Part shown: positions 52,581-61,186 of the stretch, one piece after another | How the letters are laid out: the number at the start of each line of letters is the position of its first letter | Position numbering within the stretch: position 1 is the stretch's first letter | Assembly: GCF_014268935.2 (NCBI RefSeq) | Contig: NZ_JABWRJ020000001.1 | Span: 744,001-808,000, forward strand | Direction of reading: 5' to 3' | Source: Pseudomonas peradeniyensis | GTDB lineage: Bacteria; Pseudomonadota; Gammaproteobacteria; Pseudomonadales; Pseudomonadaceae | Length of the DNA: 64,000 bases | Translations under genes and position numbers: made by a program | The notes under the pieces: generated by a model | The model's input: only the letters and a program-made list of their open reading frames with translations | Database searches by the model: none | What the model was told of the DNA's origin: nothing

Positions 52581-52625
52581 GGCTGCGCCGGTATCGCGGG
52601 CTTGTCCCGCGATACCGGCGCAGCC
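52581..52625. repeat. Perfect 20-bp hairpin
   Basis: The arms GGCTGCGCCGGTATCGCGGG (52581-52600) and the exact inverse (52606-52625) flank a 5-base loop. It lies between the DUF3077-like gene and the DUF1737 gene. It is REP-like rather than a terminator, because no T-run follows. Confidence 0.85.
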
Positions 52626-52743
52626 GGTGCCATCCTTATGGAGCATGCCCGCTCAAATCCCACCGAGGCGAATCGACACGCTAGCTATGGCATGATGCCC
52701 GGCCCCGCACGCGATAGACGCCTGCCATGAAAGGATTACTCAG

Positions 52744-52953
52744 ATGCCCTCGACCCCACCCAACGGCCTGCCGGTCTATCGCCTGATCACCGGCAGGGAC
52801 GACGCCAGTTTCTGCCAGCGTATTTCCGAGATCCTGGCCTTGGGCTATCAGCTTTATGGTTCGCCCAGCGTGACCTTCGATAGCAGCAAGGGATATGTAG
52901 TGGCTGCGCAGGCGGTATTGTGGCCAGTCCATGGCGCCGCCTTTCAAGGATGA
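52744..52953 (+). CDS. DUF1737 small protein
   Basis: A 69-residue protein matching the DUF1737 pattern: 'YRLITGRDDASFCQRISEIL' followed by 'GYQLYGSPSVTFDSSKGYVV'. These are compact soluble domains of unknown function, which I infer bind a partner protein or ligand. AAAGGA lies 9 bases before ATG 52744. The next gene starts 5 bases after its stop, so the two form an operon. Confidence 0.83.
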   Translation: MPSTPPNGLPVYRLITGRDDASFCQRISEILALGYQLYGSPSVTFDSSKGYVVAAQAVLWPVHGAAFQG

Positions 52954-52957
52954 CACG

Positions 52958-53455
52958 ATGCGCACTGTCGTCACCCTGCGTCCGGCCCGTGTCGAAGATG
53001 CTGGCGAAATAGCAGGGTTGGTCGCTGAAGCGTACAGCCCCTACATCGCACGAATCGGTCGTAAGCCGGCCCCCATGCTGGATGACTATGCGCAGGTCGT
53101 GCGTGACGACGATGTGTTCGTGGCCATGCAGGCCAGGCGTATTGCTGGCGTTGTTGTTGTACGCCGTGAAAAGGGCGACCTGCTGCTGGTGAACGTTGCC
53201 GTACGAGCTGCATGCAAGGGGCGAGGTATCGGTCGACACTTGCTCGATTTTGCCGAGGCCCACGCACGTGCAGCAGGGTGTGCGGCGATCAGGCTCTACA
53301 CCCATGAGCGGATGACGGAGAACATCGGGATCTATCAGAAGCTCGGCTACCGCGAAACCCATCGCGCAGAGGTGGATGGTTTCTCCCGGGTATTCATGTG
53401 CAAACCGTTGGCGGTGAGCGCTCGGCGTCCAGCCGACCCTGGCTGTGATAGTTGA
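52958..53455 (+). CDS. GNAT-family N-acetyltransferase
   Basis: A 165-residue acetyl-CoA-dependent acyltransferase of unknown substrate. The fold is typical: 'TLRPARVEDAGEIAGLVAEA' at the N-terminus, the central beta-strand 'LLLVNVAVRAACKGRGIGRH' holding the pyrophosphate-binding Q/RxxGxG/A-type loop (here 'CKGRGIG'), and 'IRLYTHERMTENIGIYQKLG' at the end. ATG 52958 follows AAGGA at 7 bases. It is likely co-translated with the DUF1737 gene. Its 3' end overlaps the convergent gene at 53394 by 62 bases, an unusually long overlap. Confidence 0.88.
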   Translation: MRTVVTLRPARVEDAGEIAGLVAEAYSPYIARIGRKPAPMLDDYAQVVRDDDVFVAMQARRIAGVVVVRREKGDLLLVNVAVRAACKGRGIGRHLLDFAEAHARAAGCAAIRLYTHERMTENIGIYQKLGYRETHRAEVDGFSRVFMCKPLAVSARRPADPGCDS

Positions 53456-53795
53456 GAAAGTCGCCCATCGCCTCGGTGATTGCCGATTGTGCGGCGATAC
53501 GCCAGAACACCCGTTTGCCGAGAACGGGTTCCAAATAGCTGATCAGCGCCTGCGCCGCATTATGGTTGCCTGACTCCAGCCAGTGACGGAGCAATGCTGC
53601 GTTTTCCTGTCGGGAAAGTCTGGCGCCTTGTGTCAGCAACAGGGCGTAGCGGGTATTGGTAGACCACAGGCCCTTCAGAAAGGTGATGCGCTCCGCGCTG
53701 GAGAGTGTGGCGAGCCAGTTTCTGACCTGTTTGTCGATCGGCCCATTGCCAACGCACCTGGCCAGGTGCTCTGGGGTGAAGGCTGGGGCGGTCAT
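53394..53795 (-). CDS. Hypothetical protein
   Basis: A 133-residue soluble, all-helical protein with no family I can name. It contains 'VRNWLATLSSAERITFLKGL' and a second helical half ('AAQALISYLEPVLGKRVFWR'). There is no signal or membrane segment. ATG 53795 follows AGGAG at 8 bases, which decides against the upstream ATG. The C-terminal 20 codons overlap the GNAT gene on the other strand. Confidence 0.6.
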   Translation of the reverse strand: MTAPAFTPEHLARCVGNGPIDKQVRNWLATLSSAERITFLKGLWSTNTRYALLLTQGARLSRQENAALLRHWLESGNHNAAQALISYLEPVLGKRVFWRIAAQSAITEAMGDFLNYHSQGRLDAERSPPTVCT

Positions 53796-53963
53796 CTTGT
53801 CGCTCCTGAAGTCTTGCATCCATGTACAGAGGCCAGGTTGGCTATCACTGGAGTTGTCCTGTCTTTCTGAACGGCTGATCGTACGAGTATGGCGATGTCC
53901 TTCGATGCTTTACAGCCTTTGGCAGCTCTACGAAGCCGAGTGCGACATTTTTATTGGCAGGGT

Positions 53964-54018
53964 GTGACGCATAGCGTCACATATGATACTTTGTCATGTG
54001 TGACGTATGGGGTCACAC
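53964..54018. promoter_or_regulatory. Two TGTGAC palindromes, candidate HigA operators
   Basis: GTGACGC-ATA-GCGTCAC (53964-53980) is a perfect 7-bp dyad, and GTGTGAC-GTATGGG-GTCACAC (53998-54018) a second; both carry TGTGAC/GTCACA arms. They flank an AT-rich stretch containing TATGATACT that could be the -10 of the higBA promoter, and their centres are about 36 bases apart. Autorepression by the antitoxin is the usual arrangement. Confidence 0.65.
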
Positions 54019-54052
54019 TCGGGTTTTGTCGCATGGAACGGATGCGTGCCCC

Positions 54053-54331
54053 ATGATTATCAGCTTTCGCCACAAAGGCCTGCGGCTCTTCCACGAAACG
54101 GGCAATGCTCGCGGCATTCAGGTTGCCCATGTCCAGCGATTGCGGCGGCAGTTGCAGTTCCTCGACAGTGCGGTGGTCGCCGAGGACATGAGTGTGCCTG
54201 GCTGGCAGTTGCACCCGCTCAAAGGAGAGCGGCTCGGTTTCTGGTCGATAAGCGTGTCCGGCAATTGGCGCCTGGTGTTCCGTTTCACAGGCTGTGATGT
54301 CGAACTGCTCGACTATCTCGACTACCACTGA
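54053..54331 (+). CDS. higB: Type II toxin of the RelE/HigB family
   Basis: A 92-residue toxin of the HigB (plasmid maintenance killer) branch of RelE: 'IISFRHKGLRLFHETGNARG' at the start, 'LHPLKGERLGFWSISVSGNW' and 'RLVFRFTGCDVELLDYLDYH' at the end, the pattern of ribosome-dependent mRNA endonucleases. The toxin gene precedes the antitoxin gene, the reverse of most type II modules but normal for higBA. ATG 54053 gives the family length. The antitoxin starts 15 bases after the stop. Confidence 0.9.
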   Translation: MIISFRHKGLRLFHETGNARGIQVAHVQRLRRQLQFLDSAVVAEDMSVPGWQLHPLKGERLGFWSISVSGNWRLVFRFTGCDVELLDYLDYH

Positions 54332-54346
54332 TCAAGGGGCCAAATC

Positions 54347-54634
54347 ATGGCTATGCACAACCCGCCTCACCCCGGCGAAACCCTGCGTGAAGATGTCCTG
54401 CCCACGCTGGGCCTGACGGTAAAGGCATTCGCCGAGCACCTGGGCTTTTCCCGGGAGGCGCTGTCCCGGGTCCTTCATGGCCGTGCGGCGGTTTCTCCGG
54501 ACCTGGCGGTACGCCTGGAAATGGCCGGCATCAGCACGGCGCGGCTGTGGTTGACGATCCAGGTGGACTACGACATCTGGCAGGCCCGCCAGCGCCAGCA
54601 ACCGGTGATCAAGCGGCTTCACCAGGCAGCCTGA
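54347..54634 (+). CDS. higA: HigA-family antitoxin
   Basis: A 95-residue XRE-type antitoxin with the HigA N-terminal signature 'NPPHPGETLREDVLPTLGLT', a helix-turn-helix ('AFAEHLGFSREALSRVLHGR') and a C-terminal helix. It should neutralise HigB by direct binding and repress the operon through the TGTGAC palindromes upstream. Length and order are typical. Confidence 0.92.
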   Translation: MAMHNPPHPGETLREDVLPTLGLTVKAFAEHLGFSREALSRVLHGRAAVSPDLAVRLEMAGISTARLWLTIQVDYDIWQARQRQQPVIKRLHQAA

Positions 54635-54697
54635 AGCCCCTGCAAGGAGCAGCTACGCTTGCGTGCTATAGGTCACGCAAGGCCGGGGAGCTGCCTG

Positions 54698-56302
54698 ATG
54701 AAACGCCTGTACTACCTGCTGTTGTCGCTGCTGTTGCTGATACCCGCCGCCATGGCCGACGACGCCGATGGCACAGCACCTGTCGCGGCGCAGCTGACGG
54801 TGGCCAACCGCACGGTCTTCACCTTCCACGCCAGCGTGCTCGGCGAACCCCCGACAGTGCGTGCGCAGCGCGCCCGGGCGGTGGTCGACGAGGCCCTGCG
54901 CGGTGCCGAGGGGCTGCAGGTGCGGGTCGATCCGATGATGGACAGCCAATTGGTCCTGATCGGTGACCGGCGCGCCTTCATCGTTGCCCCGCAGGACTTG
55001 CCGGGCGGCTCGGGCGATACCCGGGCGGCCGCCGAACAGGCCGCCGTGGTGCTGCGCCAGGTGGTGGACGAAACCGGCGAGGCGCGCAGCCTGCATTTCC
55101 TGTTCGTGGCCCTGGGCTACTCGCTGCTGGCCACGCTGATCTACCTCGCGCTGCTCAAGGGCTCTCATGTTGCCCGGCGCAAGCTCACTGGCCTCTTGCC
55201 CAGGCTGATGCGCAACCGCGCCTACCAGCTCAAGGTGGGGCAACTGCCGCTGTTCGACATGCAGTACGTCTATGCCCTGGTCGACCGCTTGCTGCGCCTG
55301 TTCTACTGGCTGCTGGTGGCGCTGTTCAGCTACCAGTGGCTGAGCTTCGTGCTGTCGCGCTTCCCCTACACCCGTCCTTGGGGCGAGAGCCTCAACCTGC
55401 ACCTGCTCGAACTGCTGCGCTACCTGCTCGACGGGATCGTCCATGCCATCCCGGGCATCGCCGTGGCGATCACCATCTTCTTCATCGCCCGTGGCATCAG
55501 CAGCTTCAGTCGCCGCCTGCTGGAGCGCCTGGCGCGCCCCGGCAGCGTGCCCTGGCTGACCGGCGAGACCCTGCAACCGACCACGCGCCTGACCTCCCTG
55601 GCCATCTGGCTGTTCGCCCTGGTGATGGCCTACCCGTACCTGCCGGGCTCGGGTACCGATGCGTTCAAGGGCTTGTCGGTGCTGCTGGGGCTGATGATTT
55701 CCCTGGGCGCCTCCAGCGTGGTCGGTCAGGCGGCGGCGGGGCTGATCCTCACCTATTCGCGCACACTCAAGGCCGGCGAATACGTGCGGGTGGGCGAGCA
55801 TGAGGGGACGGTGACCGAGGTGGGGATGTTCAACACCACCATCCGCACCGGGCTGGGGGAAGTGCTGACCTTGCCCAACTCGATGATCACCGGCTCCGTG
55901 ACCCGCAACTATTCACGGGTGGTGCAGGGGCCGGGCTATATCGTCGATACCGTGGTCACCATCGGCTACGACACGCCCTGGCGCCAGGTGGAGGCGATGC
56001 TGACCGAGGCGGCGCGGCGCACCGACGGCATCCTCGCCAGCCCCAGGCCGCAGGTGTTCCAGACCGGGCTGTCGGACTTCTACCCGGAATACCGCCTGGT
56101 CGCCCAGGCGGTGCCGAGCGAGCCGAGGCCGCGGGCGGAGCTGCTGAGCCTGCTGCACGCCAATATCCAGGATGTGTTCAACGAATACGGCGTGCAGATC
56201 ATGTCGCCGCATTACCTGGGCGACCCGGCACAGGAGAAGTGGGTGCCGCCCGAGCGCTGGTACAGCGCGCCGGCACGGGCGCCGGATGCGCCTGGGGAGT
56301 GA
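54698..56302 (+). CDS. Mechanosensitive channel of the MscS family
   Basis: A 534-residue inner-membrane channel. A signal peptide (about 1-20) is followed by a periplasmic domain (about 21-135) and several membrane segments (near 140-160, 205-225, 255-275 and 300-320). The pore-lining helix is Gly/Ala-rich ('LMISLGASSVVGQAAAGLIL'), followed by the MscS beta domain ('AGEYVRVGEHEGTVTEVGMF') and a C-terminal alpha/beta domain. It opens under membrane tension to release solutes after osmotic downshift. The periplasmic extension makes it larger than E. coli MscS (286 residues). ATG 54698 is 7 bases after GGGGAG. Confidence 0.9.
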   Translation: MKRLYYLLLSLLLLIPAAMADDADGTAPVAAQLTVANRTVFTFHASVLGEPPTVRAQRARAVVDEALRGAEGLQVRVDPMMDSQLVLIGDRRAFIVAPQDLPGGSGDTRAAAEQAAVVLRQVVDETGEARSLHFLFVALGYSLLATLIYLALLKGSHVARRKLTGLLPRLMRNRAYQLKVGQLPLFDMQYVYALVDRLLRLFYWLLVALFSYQWLSFVLSRFPYTRPWGESLNLHLLELLRYLLDGIVHAIPGIAVAITIFFIARGISSFSRRLLERLARPGSVPWLTGETLQPTTRLTSLAIWLFALVMAYPYLPGSGTDAFKGLSVLLGLMISLGASSVVGQAAAGLILTYSRTLKAGEYVRVGEHEGTVTEVGMFNTTIRTGLGEVLTLPNSMITGSVTRNYSRVVQGPGYIVDTVVTIGYDTPWRQVEAMLTEAARRTDGILASPRPQVFQTGLSDFYPEYRLVAQAVPSEPRPRAELLSLLHANIQDVFNEYGVQIMSPHYLGDPAQEKWVPPERWYSAPARAPDAPGE

Positions 56303-56350
56303 GACCAGCGGCGCAGTTACAAAAGGCGCCGCCGATTCAGGGTTTGGCTA

Positions 56351-57703
56351 TCAGGCCACCGCCTCGCGATTGGCACTTGCCGCCTTGGTGTGCCAAAGGG
56401 TCGGCACCATGAACGCGATCGCCAGCACGCACGCGCTCACCAGCAGCACGAAGCCGCCGTCCCAGCCGAAGTGGTCGACGGTGTAGCCCATCGCCGCGCT
56501 GGCCGCGACCGAGCCGCCCAGGTAGCCGAACAGGCCAGTGAAGCCGGCCGCGGTGCCGGCGGCTTTCTTCGGCGCCAGCTCCAGCGCCTGCAGGCCGATC
56601 AGCATCACCGGTCCGTAGATCAGGAAGCCGATGGAGAACAGCGCGATCATGTCGACGGTCGGATTGCCCGGTGGGTTGAGCCAGTACACCAGGGTGGCGA
56701 CGGTCACCAGGGCCATGAACACGATACCGGTCAGGCCGCGGTTGCCGCGGAAGATCTTGTCGGACATCCAGCCGCACAGCAGGGTGCCGGGGATGCCGGC
56801 CCACTCATAGAAGAAGTAGGCCCACGAGGTGGTGTCGACGCTGAAGTGCTTGGCTTCCTTCAGGTAGGTCGGCGCCCAGTCGAGCACGCCGTAGCGCAGC
56901 AGGTAGACGAACACGTTGGCCAGGGCGATGTACCACAGCAGTTTGTTGCGCAGCACGTACTCGACGAAGATCTGCTTGGCGCTGAACTCCTGCTCGTGGC
57001 TTTCGTCGTAGCCTTCCGGGTAGTCGTTCTTGTACTGCTCGACCGGCGGCAGGCCGACCGATTGCGGGGTGTCGCGCATGGTGGCGAAGGCGAACACGGC
57101 CACCAGCACCGCCACGGCGGCGGGCACGTAGAAGGCGGCGTGCCAGTCGTTGGTCCAGCCCAGGCCCAGCAGGAACAGCGGGCCGATCAGGCCGCCACCG
57201 ACGTTGTGGGCGACGTTCCATACCGAAACCACGCCACCGCGTTCCTTCTGCGACCACCAGTGCACCATGGTCCGCCCGCTCGGCGGCCAGCCCATGCCCT
57301 GGGCCCAGCCGTTGATGAACAGCAGCACGAACATGATCGTCACGCTGGACGTGGCCCAATGCGCGAAACCGAAAATGAACATCACCCCGGCCGAGATCAG
57401 CAGGCCGAAAGGTAGGAAGTAGCGCGGGTTGGAGCGGTCCGAGACCAGGCCCATGAGGAACTTGGACAGGCCGTAGGCGATGGCGATGGCGGAAATCGCC
57501 ACGCCCAGCTGGCCACGGGTGTAGCCCTCTTCCTCGATCAGGTAGGGCATGGCCAGGGAGAAGTTCTTGCGCAGCAGGTAGTAGCCGGCATAGCCGAAGA
57601 AGATCCCGGCGAAGATTTGCCAGCGCAGGCGGCGATAGGTGCTGTCGACGCGCTCGTCGGGCAGCGGCGCCTGGTGCGCGGCAGGGCGGAAGAAGGCAAA
57701 CAT
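56351..57703 (-). CDS. glpT: Glycerol-3-phosphate transporter
   Basis: A 450-residue major-facilitator transporter exchanging glycerol-3-phosphate for phosphate across the inner membrane. Twelve membrane segments can be traced. Family motifs '[20 protein letters not shown]' at the start, '[20 protein letters not shown]' and '[20 protein letters not shown]' distinguish organophosphate:phosphate antiporters. The C-terminus ends within a few residues of the E. coli length. GlpT is also the usual entry route for fosfomycin. The glp regulon genes are not next to it; the AraC-type gene divergent from it is a possible local regulator. Confidence 0.93.
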   Translation of the reverse strand: MFAFFRPAAHQAPLPDERVDSTYRRLRWQIFAGIFFGYAGYYLLRKNFSLAMPYLIEEEGYTRGQLGVAISAIAIAYGLSKFLMGLVSDRSNPRYFLPFGLLISAGVMFIFGFAHWATSSVTIMFVLLFINGWAQGMGWPPSGRTMVHWWSQKERGGVVSVWNVAHNVGGGLIGPLFLLGLGWTNDWHAAFYVPAAVAVLVAVFAFATMRDTPQSVGLPPVEQYKNDYPEGYDESHEQEFSAKQIFVEYVLRNKLLWYIALANVFVYLLRYGVLDWAPTYLKEAKHFSVDTTSWAYFFYEWAGIPGTLLCGWMSDKIFRGNRGLTGIVFMALVTVATLVYWLNPPGNPTVDMIALFSIGFLIYGPVMLIGLQALELAPKKAAGTAAGFTGLFGYLGGSVAASAAMGYTVDHFGWDGGFVLLVSACVLAIAFMVPTLWHTKAASANREAVA

Positions 57704-57927
57704 GTGAAGCTCCCAACTTGTTATAGGTATGCGAAAACGAATTTTACATTTTCGTTACAGAAAAAATATCTGTTTCGCGGGGAGCAGGTGTTGTTTTGTG
57801 AAAATTGCCGTGTTTCTCGACGACAGGTTGATGGCAGATACCTGACACGAATAATGGCAAATGGCTACAAGCTGATCGGAAGTGAACCACTTTTCCGGCT
57901 CGACTATGGATAGAAGAGCCGAAACAC

Positions 57928-58968
57928 ATGGATATTCACGTAACGCAAGCCGAGCGCACCAGCACCGCCCCCCGTGACACGCAACTGCCCATCCTGCACA
58001 TCACTACGGACCACTTCCGTGCCTGGCGCCTGGCGGCCGATGTGCTGTTCAGCACGGCGGCCAGCACAGGCGATGCCTTCGCTGTCTCGCTCGAGGTCTT
58101 TCATTTCCAGCGATTCTTGTTGTGCCGTGGTTACCTGGAGGGCGCCCGCTATGACCGTGACGCGCACCGTCTGGGCGGCTGCGACCTCGATCACTATGTG
58201 CTGCACCTGCCGCTGCAGCGTGGCCTGGCCGCTGGCAATGGCATACGCGTACGGGCGCGGGATGTGGTGGTGCTGGACCTGACACAGCCGGCGGCTTTTG
58301 CCATGGCCGGCGGCGAAGGCCTGAGCCTGGTGATACCCCGTACCGCGCTGGCGCACCCCACATGGCAGTTGCATGGCCTGCGCCTGGGGCGGGAGAGCAC
58401 GATGGGGCGCCTGCTCGCCAGCCTGCTTTTGTCGCTCGCCACGGCCGCGCCACAACTGACCCAGGAGCAATTGGTACATCTTGGCCAGCCGCTGGTGGGG
58501 GTGATCGGTGCCTGCCTGATCAGCGCGGCAGCCTGCAGCCAGGTCAAGGCCATGCCCACACAGGGCGACCTCGGTCGCCGGGCACGCAGTTACATCGAGC
58601 GCAATTTGCAGCGCAACGACCTTACCCCGACGCTGCTGGCCAAGGCCATGGGAACCTCGCGCAGTCAGTTGTATCGGGCATTCGAGCGATTCGGCGGGGT
58701 GCGCCACTACCTGCTGCAACGGCGCCTGCGCCGCTACCTGCAGGCGTTGGGCGAGCCCGGCAATGCCGGGCGGCGCATCGGCGACCTGGCCTATGACCAT
58801 GGCTTCACTGACGAGGCGCACTTGCGCAAGGTGTTCCGCAAGGCCTTCGGCCTGTCTCCCCGCGCGGCGCGTACCGCCTTGCAGCGGGGCGAGCTGGCCT
58901 GCGCGGATGCGCGGGTTGGCGAGCCGCCCTCGATGGCGCGTTGGCTACGCGAGTTGGCCAGTCATTGA
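57928..58968 (+). CDS. AraC-family transcriptional regulator
   Basis: A 346-residue regulator. The first 200 residues form an AraC-binding-like ligand domain ('FHFQRFLLCRGYLEGARYDR'). The C-terminal part (about 215-320) holds two helix-turn-helices: 'PTLLAKAMGTSRSQLYRAFE' and 'IGDLAYDHGFTDEAHLRKVF' with the family 'KAFGLSPRAAR'. The effector is unknown. It is divergent from glpT across 224 bases, so control of that transporter is possible; it also lies just before the DUF2589 cluster in the same direction, separated by 196 bases, and may instead control that. Confidence 0.88.
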   Translation: MDIHVTQAERTSTAPRDTQLPILHITTDHFRAWRLAADVLFSTAASTGDAFAVSLEVFHFQRFLLCRGYLEGARYDRDAHRLGGCDLDHYVLHLPLQRGLAAGNGIRVRARDVVVLDLTQPAAFAMAGGEGLSLVIPRTALAHPTWQLHGLRLGRESTMGRLLASLLLSLATAAPQLTQEQLVHLGQPLVGVIGACLISAAACSQVKAMPTQGDLGRRARSYIERNLQRNDLTPTLLAKAMGTSRSQLYRAFERFGGVRHYLLQRRLRRYLQALGEPGNAGRRIGDLAYDHGFTDEAHLRKVFRKAFGLSPRAARTALQRGELACADARVGEPPSMARWLRELASH

Positions 58969-59164
58969 TTCGGGACGGCTGACCCTGTTTTCGGGACGCA
59001 CGCCCCCGGACACCCCCCGGGCCCATCCGTAATCTGGGCTCACCTGGTAACCCAACCATCCATCCAACCCGGTGCCGTCGTCAGGGCCTGAACCCTGCAA
59101 CGCGTGGGGCATACCGAAGCCACCCGGACGGCATCGGCACCGCATGAGACAAGGAGCGTCGGTC

Positions 59165-59653
59165 GTGGCGAATCAATCCCTCCATCACCTCATCCAGAGC
59201 ATCGCCGGCGCGGTCGCCGAGGCGCAGGACAAGATCCAGCGCTTCCAGGTATCGACCGTGCGCCAGTACTTCGACGAGGACAACCGGCCGGTCAGCATCG
59301 ATGTGCGCCTGCCGTCCCATTCGCCCGAGGCGAGGGACGGCGAGGAGCGCGTGGTACGGGTCCCGCTGCTGTCGCTGGTGGGGGCGCGGCTGATGGCCGT
59401 GAAGGACATGGAAATCTCGTTCGAGGTAGGGCTGAACGCCGATGACGGTTCGGCCGCGAACGTCGGCCCGGCGACTGCCGGTGATGACGACTCGGGCTGG
59501 CCGAGCGAGACCCACAAGGCTCTGAACGTCGACCTGGGCGTTCGCCGCAATGGTGAAGGCGGGCCGCTGGCGCGCGTCACCCTCAAAGTCGAAACCCAGC
59601 CCCCTTCGGAGGGGATGGCTCGGCTGCTGCAAAACCTCGATAAATTGATCTAG
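59165..59653 (+). CDS. DUF2589-like protein A
   Basis: A 162-residue soluble protein of the DUF2589 type, whose function is unknown. An N-terminal helix ('LHHLIQSIAGAVAEAQDKIQ') precedes beta-strands with the family phrase 'VVRVPLLSLVGARLMAVKDM' then 'EISFEVGL', and it ends with a short helix ('GMARLLQNLDKL'). I use GTG 59165: AAGGAG lies exactly 8 bases upstream, while ATG 59144 has no site. First of nine plus-strand genes (59165-63424) that look like one unit; the next starts 12 bases after its stop. Lack of a signal peptide means it acts in the cytoplasm or leaves by a non-Sec route. Confidence 0.78.
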   Translation: MANQSLHHLIQSIAGAVAEAQDKIQRFQVSTVRQYFDEDNRPVSIDVRLPSHSPEARDGEERVVRVPLLSLVGARLMAVKDMEISFEVGLNADDGSAANVGPATAGDDDSGWPSETHKALNVDLGVRRNGEGGPLARVTLKVETQPPSEGMARLLQNLDKLI

Positions 59654-59664
59654 GAGAAACTGAA

Positions 59665-60273
59665 ATGGCTAACTTCTCGATGGGTGACCAGTTCCGCGGC
59701 CTGCCTATGGGCGACCTGATCGGCGGTCCTCTCACAGCCGCTTGCGACGCCCAGGTCCGCCTGGCCAATGCCACCGCCGACTTCATCAAGGTGATCGGCT
59801 TCCTGCCTGACCCCAACAACCCGACTGACCCCAACGCGGTGGGGGATGTGCGCACGGTCAGCTTCCGCTTCGACCGTCCGTCCACCAGCAAGCCCGACGA
59901 CGGCACCATCCCGATGGAACGGGTGGAGCTCGAAGTCCCGTTGCTGGCGGTGGTCAAGGTGCCGAACCTGTCGATCAACAAGGTCGACATCACCTTCGAC
60001 ATGGAGGTGAAGAACTCCGAGCAATCGCGCGAAGCCACCGACGCCCAGGCGGCGATGTCGGCGGAGGCCAGCGTGGGCTGGGGGCCGTTCAGCGCCAAGG
60101 TCAACATCTCCGGCTCGGTGTCCTCGCACAAGGAGAACACCCGCTCGACCGACCAGTCGGCCAAGTATCACGTCGAGGTCCACGCGGCCGACGACGGTAT
60201 GCCGGAAGGGCTGGCCCGGGTGCTGGACATGATCTCGCAGTCGGTCGCGCCCAAAGCCATCACCCAGCAGTAA
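59665..60273 (+). CDS. DUF2589-like protein B
   Basis: A 202-residue paralogue-like partner of protein A. The N-terminal segment 'GLPMGDLIGGPLTAACDAQV' contains a weakly hydrophobic helix. The shared strand core 'VELEVPLLAVVKVPNLSINK' and 'VDITFDMEVKNSEQ' follows, then a Ser/Thr/Lys-rich region ('ISGSVSSHKENTRSTDQSAK') and a C-terminal helix ('EGLARVLDMISQSVAPK'). Protein A ends in a similar short helix, so the two may form a hetero-oligomer. AGGAGA precedes ATG 59665. No signal peptide. Function unknown. Confidence 0.8.
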   Translation: MANFSMGDQFRGLPMGDLIGGPLTAACDAQVRLANATADFIKVIGFLPDPNNPTDPNAVGDVRTVSFRFDRPSTSKPDDGTIPMERVELEVPLLAVVKVPNLSINKVDITFDMEVKNSEQSREATDAQAAMSAEASVGWGPFSAKVNISGSVSSHKENTRSTDQSAKYHVEVHAADDGMPEGLARVLDMISQSVAPKAITQQ

Positions 60274-60360
60274 GCGGTGATCGGCCCAACGCCAGCCCTG
60301 TGGGCGTGTGAGCGCTAGCCAGGGGTTGGCCGTCAGACTTTTCCGGAAAGGAGTTCCGTG

Positions 60361-60633
60361 ATGTTCGATCTAACGGACGTGGGATATGTGAAACGCATCG
60401 TCGTCGGCAGCACCGATCCGGAGAAGCTGACGTCGCACGAGCTGATCCAGGCGCAGACCGCGTTGCTCAACCGCTGCCTCAGCGAGCCGCCCAAGGGGCG
60501 CATCGTCGGCATCGAGAAAACCTTCAACCTGCTCAACATCGGCGAGCACCAGGTGGTGCTGCAGTCACTCATCTACCACGTGGGCTTCGCCCGTCGGCCG
60601 TTCTGGCTGGCCGACGAACAGGAGGCCTCGTGA
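60361..60633 (+). CDS. Hypothetical protein of the DUF2589 cluster
   Basis: A 90-residue soluble protein without recognised family. It has a helical middle ('LTSHELIQAQTALLNRCLSE') and a beta-rich end ('NIGEHQVVLQSLIYHVGFAR'). AAAGGAG lies 7 bases before ATG 60361, better placed than for the GTG one codon earlier. The stop overlaps the next start as TGATG, so it is coupled to the 101-residue protein that follows. Confidence 0.7.
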   Translation: MFDLTDVGYVKRIVVGSTDPEKLTSHELIQAQTALLNRCLSEPPKGRIVGIEKTFNLLNIGEHQVVLQSLIYHVGFARRPFWLADEQEAS

Positions 60634-60938
60634 TGAACCACTTCGCAGAGTTCGTCCACGCGCTGGGCGGCGCCGTGCAGTGCGCGCGGCAGGCCACCGG
60701 GCAACGCTGGCCGGGGATCCGGATCGCAGAGATGCAGGTGGTGCTGGCCGCCACCCTTGAGCCCGGCGATGCGCCGGGGAGGCTGGCACTGCGTGTCGGT
60801 CGCGCGCCACGGCGCAATGAAACCTTGCATGAGCTGAGTATCAATGTGCCCGGCGATGCCGGTGAGGCGATTGTCGTTCGCCTCGATGGCGAGCTGTTCG
60901 GCCACTACGGGAGGCCCGGTGATGGCCAGGCCGACTGA
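60633..60938 (+). CDS. Hypothetical protein of the DUF2589 cluster
   Basis: A 101-residue protein, start overlapping the preceding stop. Its layout, an N-terminal amphipathic helix ('FAEFVHALGGAVQCARQATG') followed by long beta-strands ('IRIAEMQVVLAATLEPGD', 'HELSINVPGD'), echoes the DUF2589 proteins of the same cluster, though the sequence is not clearly the same family. No signal peptide. Function unknown; I infer it is a further structural or targeting component. Confidence 0.68.
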   Translation: MNHFAEFVHALGGAVQCARQATGQRWPGIRIAEMQVVLAATLEPGDAPGRLALRVGRAPRRNETLHELSINVPGDAGEAIVVRLDGELFGHYGRPGDGQAD

Positions 60939-60981
60939 GCGCTCGATGCGTTTGCTGCTTTCAACCCAGGAGACCCGAACC

Positions 60982-61155
60982 ATGCGCACGATTCTCAAGA
61001 ACAAACCAGGCCAACCGGCTCGGATGTCCACCGGCAAGCGTGTGCTGTGCGCCATTGGCGCAGCCGCATTGTCGGCGCTGGTGGCGTTGGGGGCGATCCA
61101 GCCCGACCTGGCCCTGGCCATCGCCAAGTGGGCGGGGCTGGTGCTGGCGTTCTGA
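60982..61155 (+). CDS. Small membrane protein, holin-like
   Basis: A 57-residue protein with a basic start ('MRTILKNKPGQPARMSTGKR') and then about 35 hydrophobic residues that can form two short membrane helices ('VLCAIGAAALSALVALGAI' and 'LALAIAKWAGLVLAF'). A tiny protein with a charged tail and one or two helices, placed upstream of a cell-wall hydrolase gene, is the usual picture of a holin; a membrane toxin or anchor is an alternative. ATG 60982, after AGGAG, starts it; the open frame upstream overlaps the previous gene out of phase. Confidence 0.62.
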   Translation: MRTILKNKPGQPARMSTGKRVLCAIGAAALSALVALGAIQPDLALAIAKWAGLVLAF

Positions 61156-61186
61156 ACCCATGAATCACCCAACAAGGAGAGTCACC

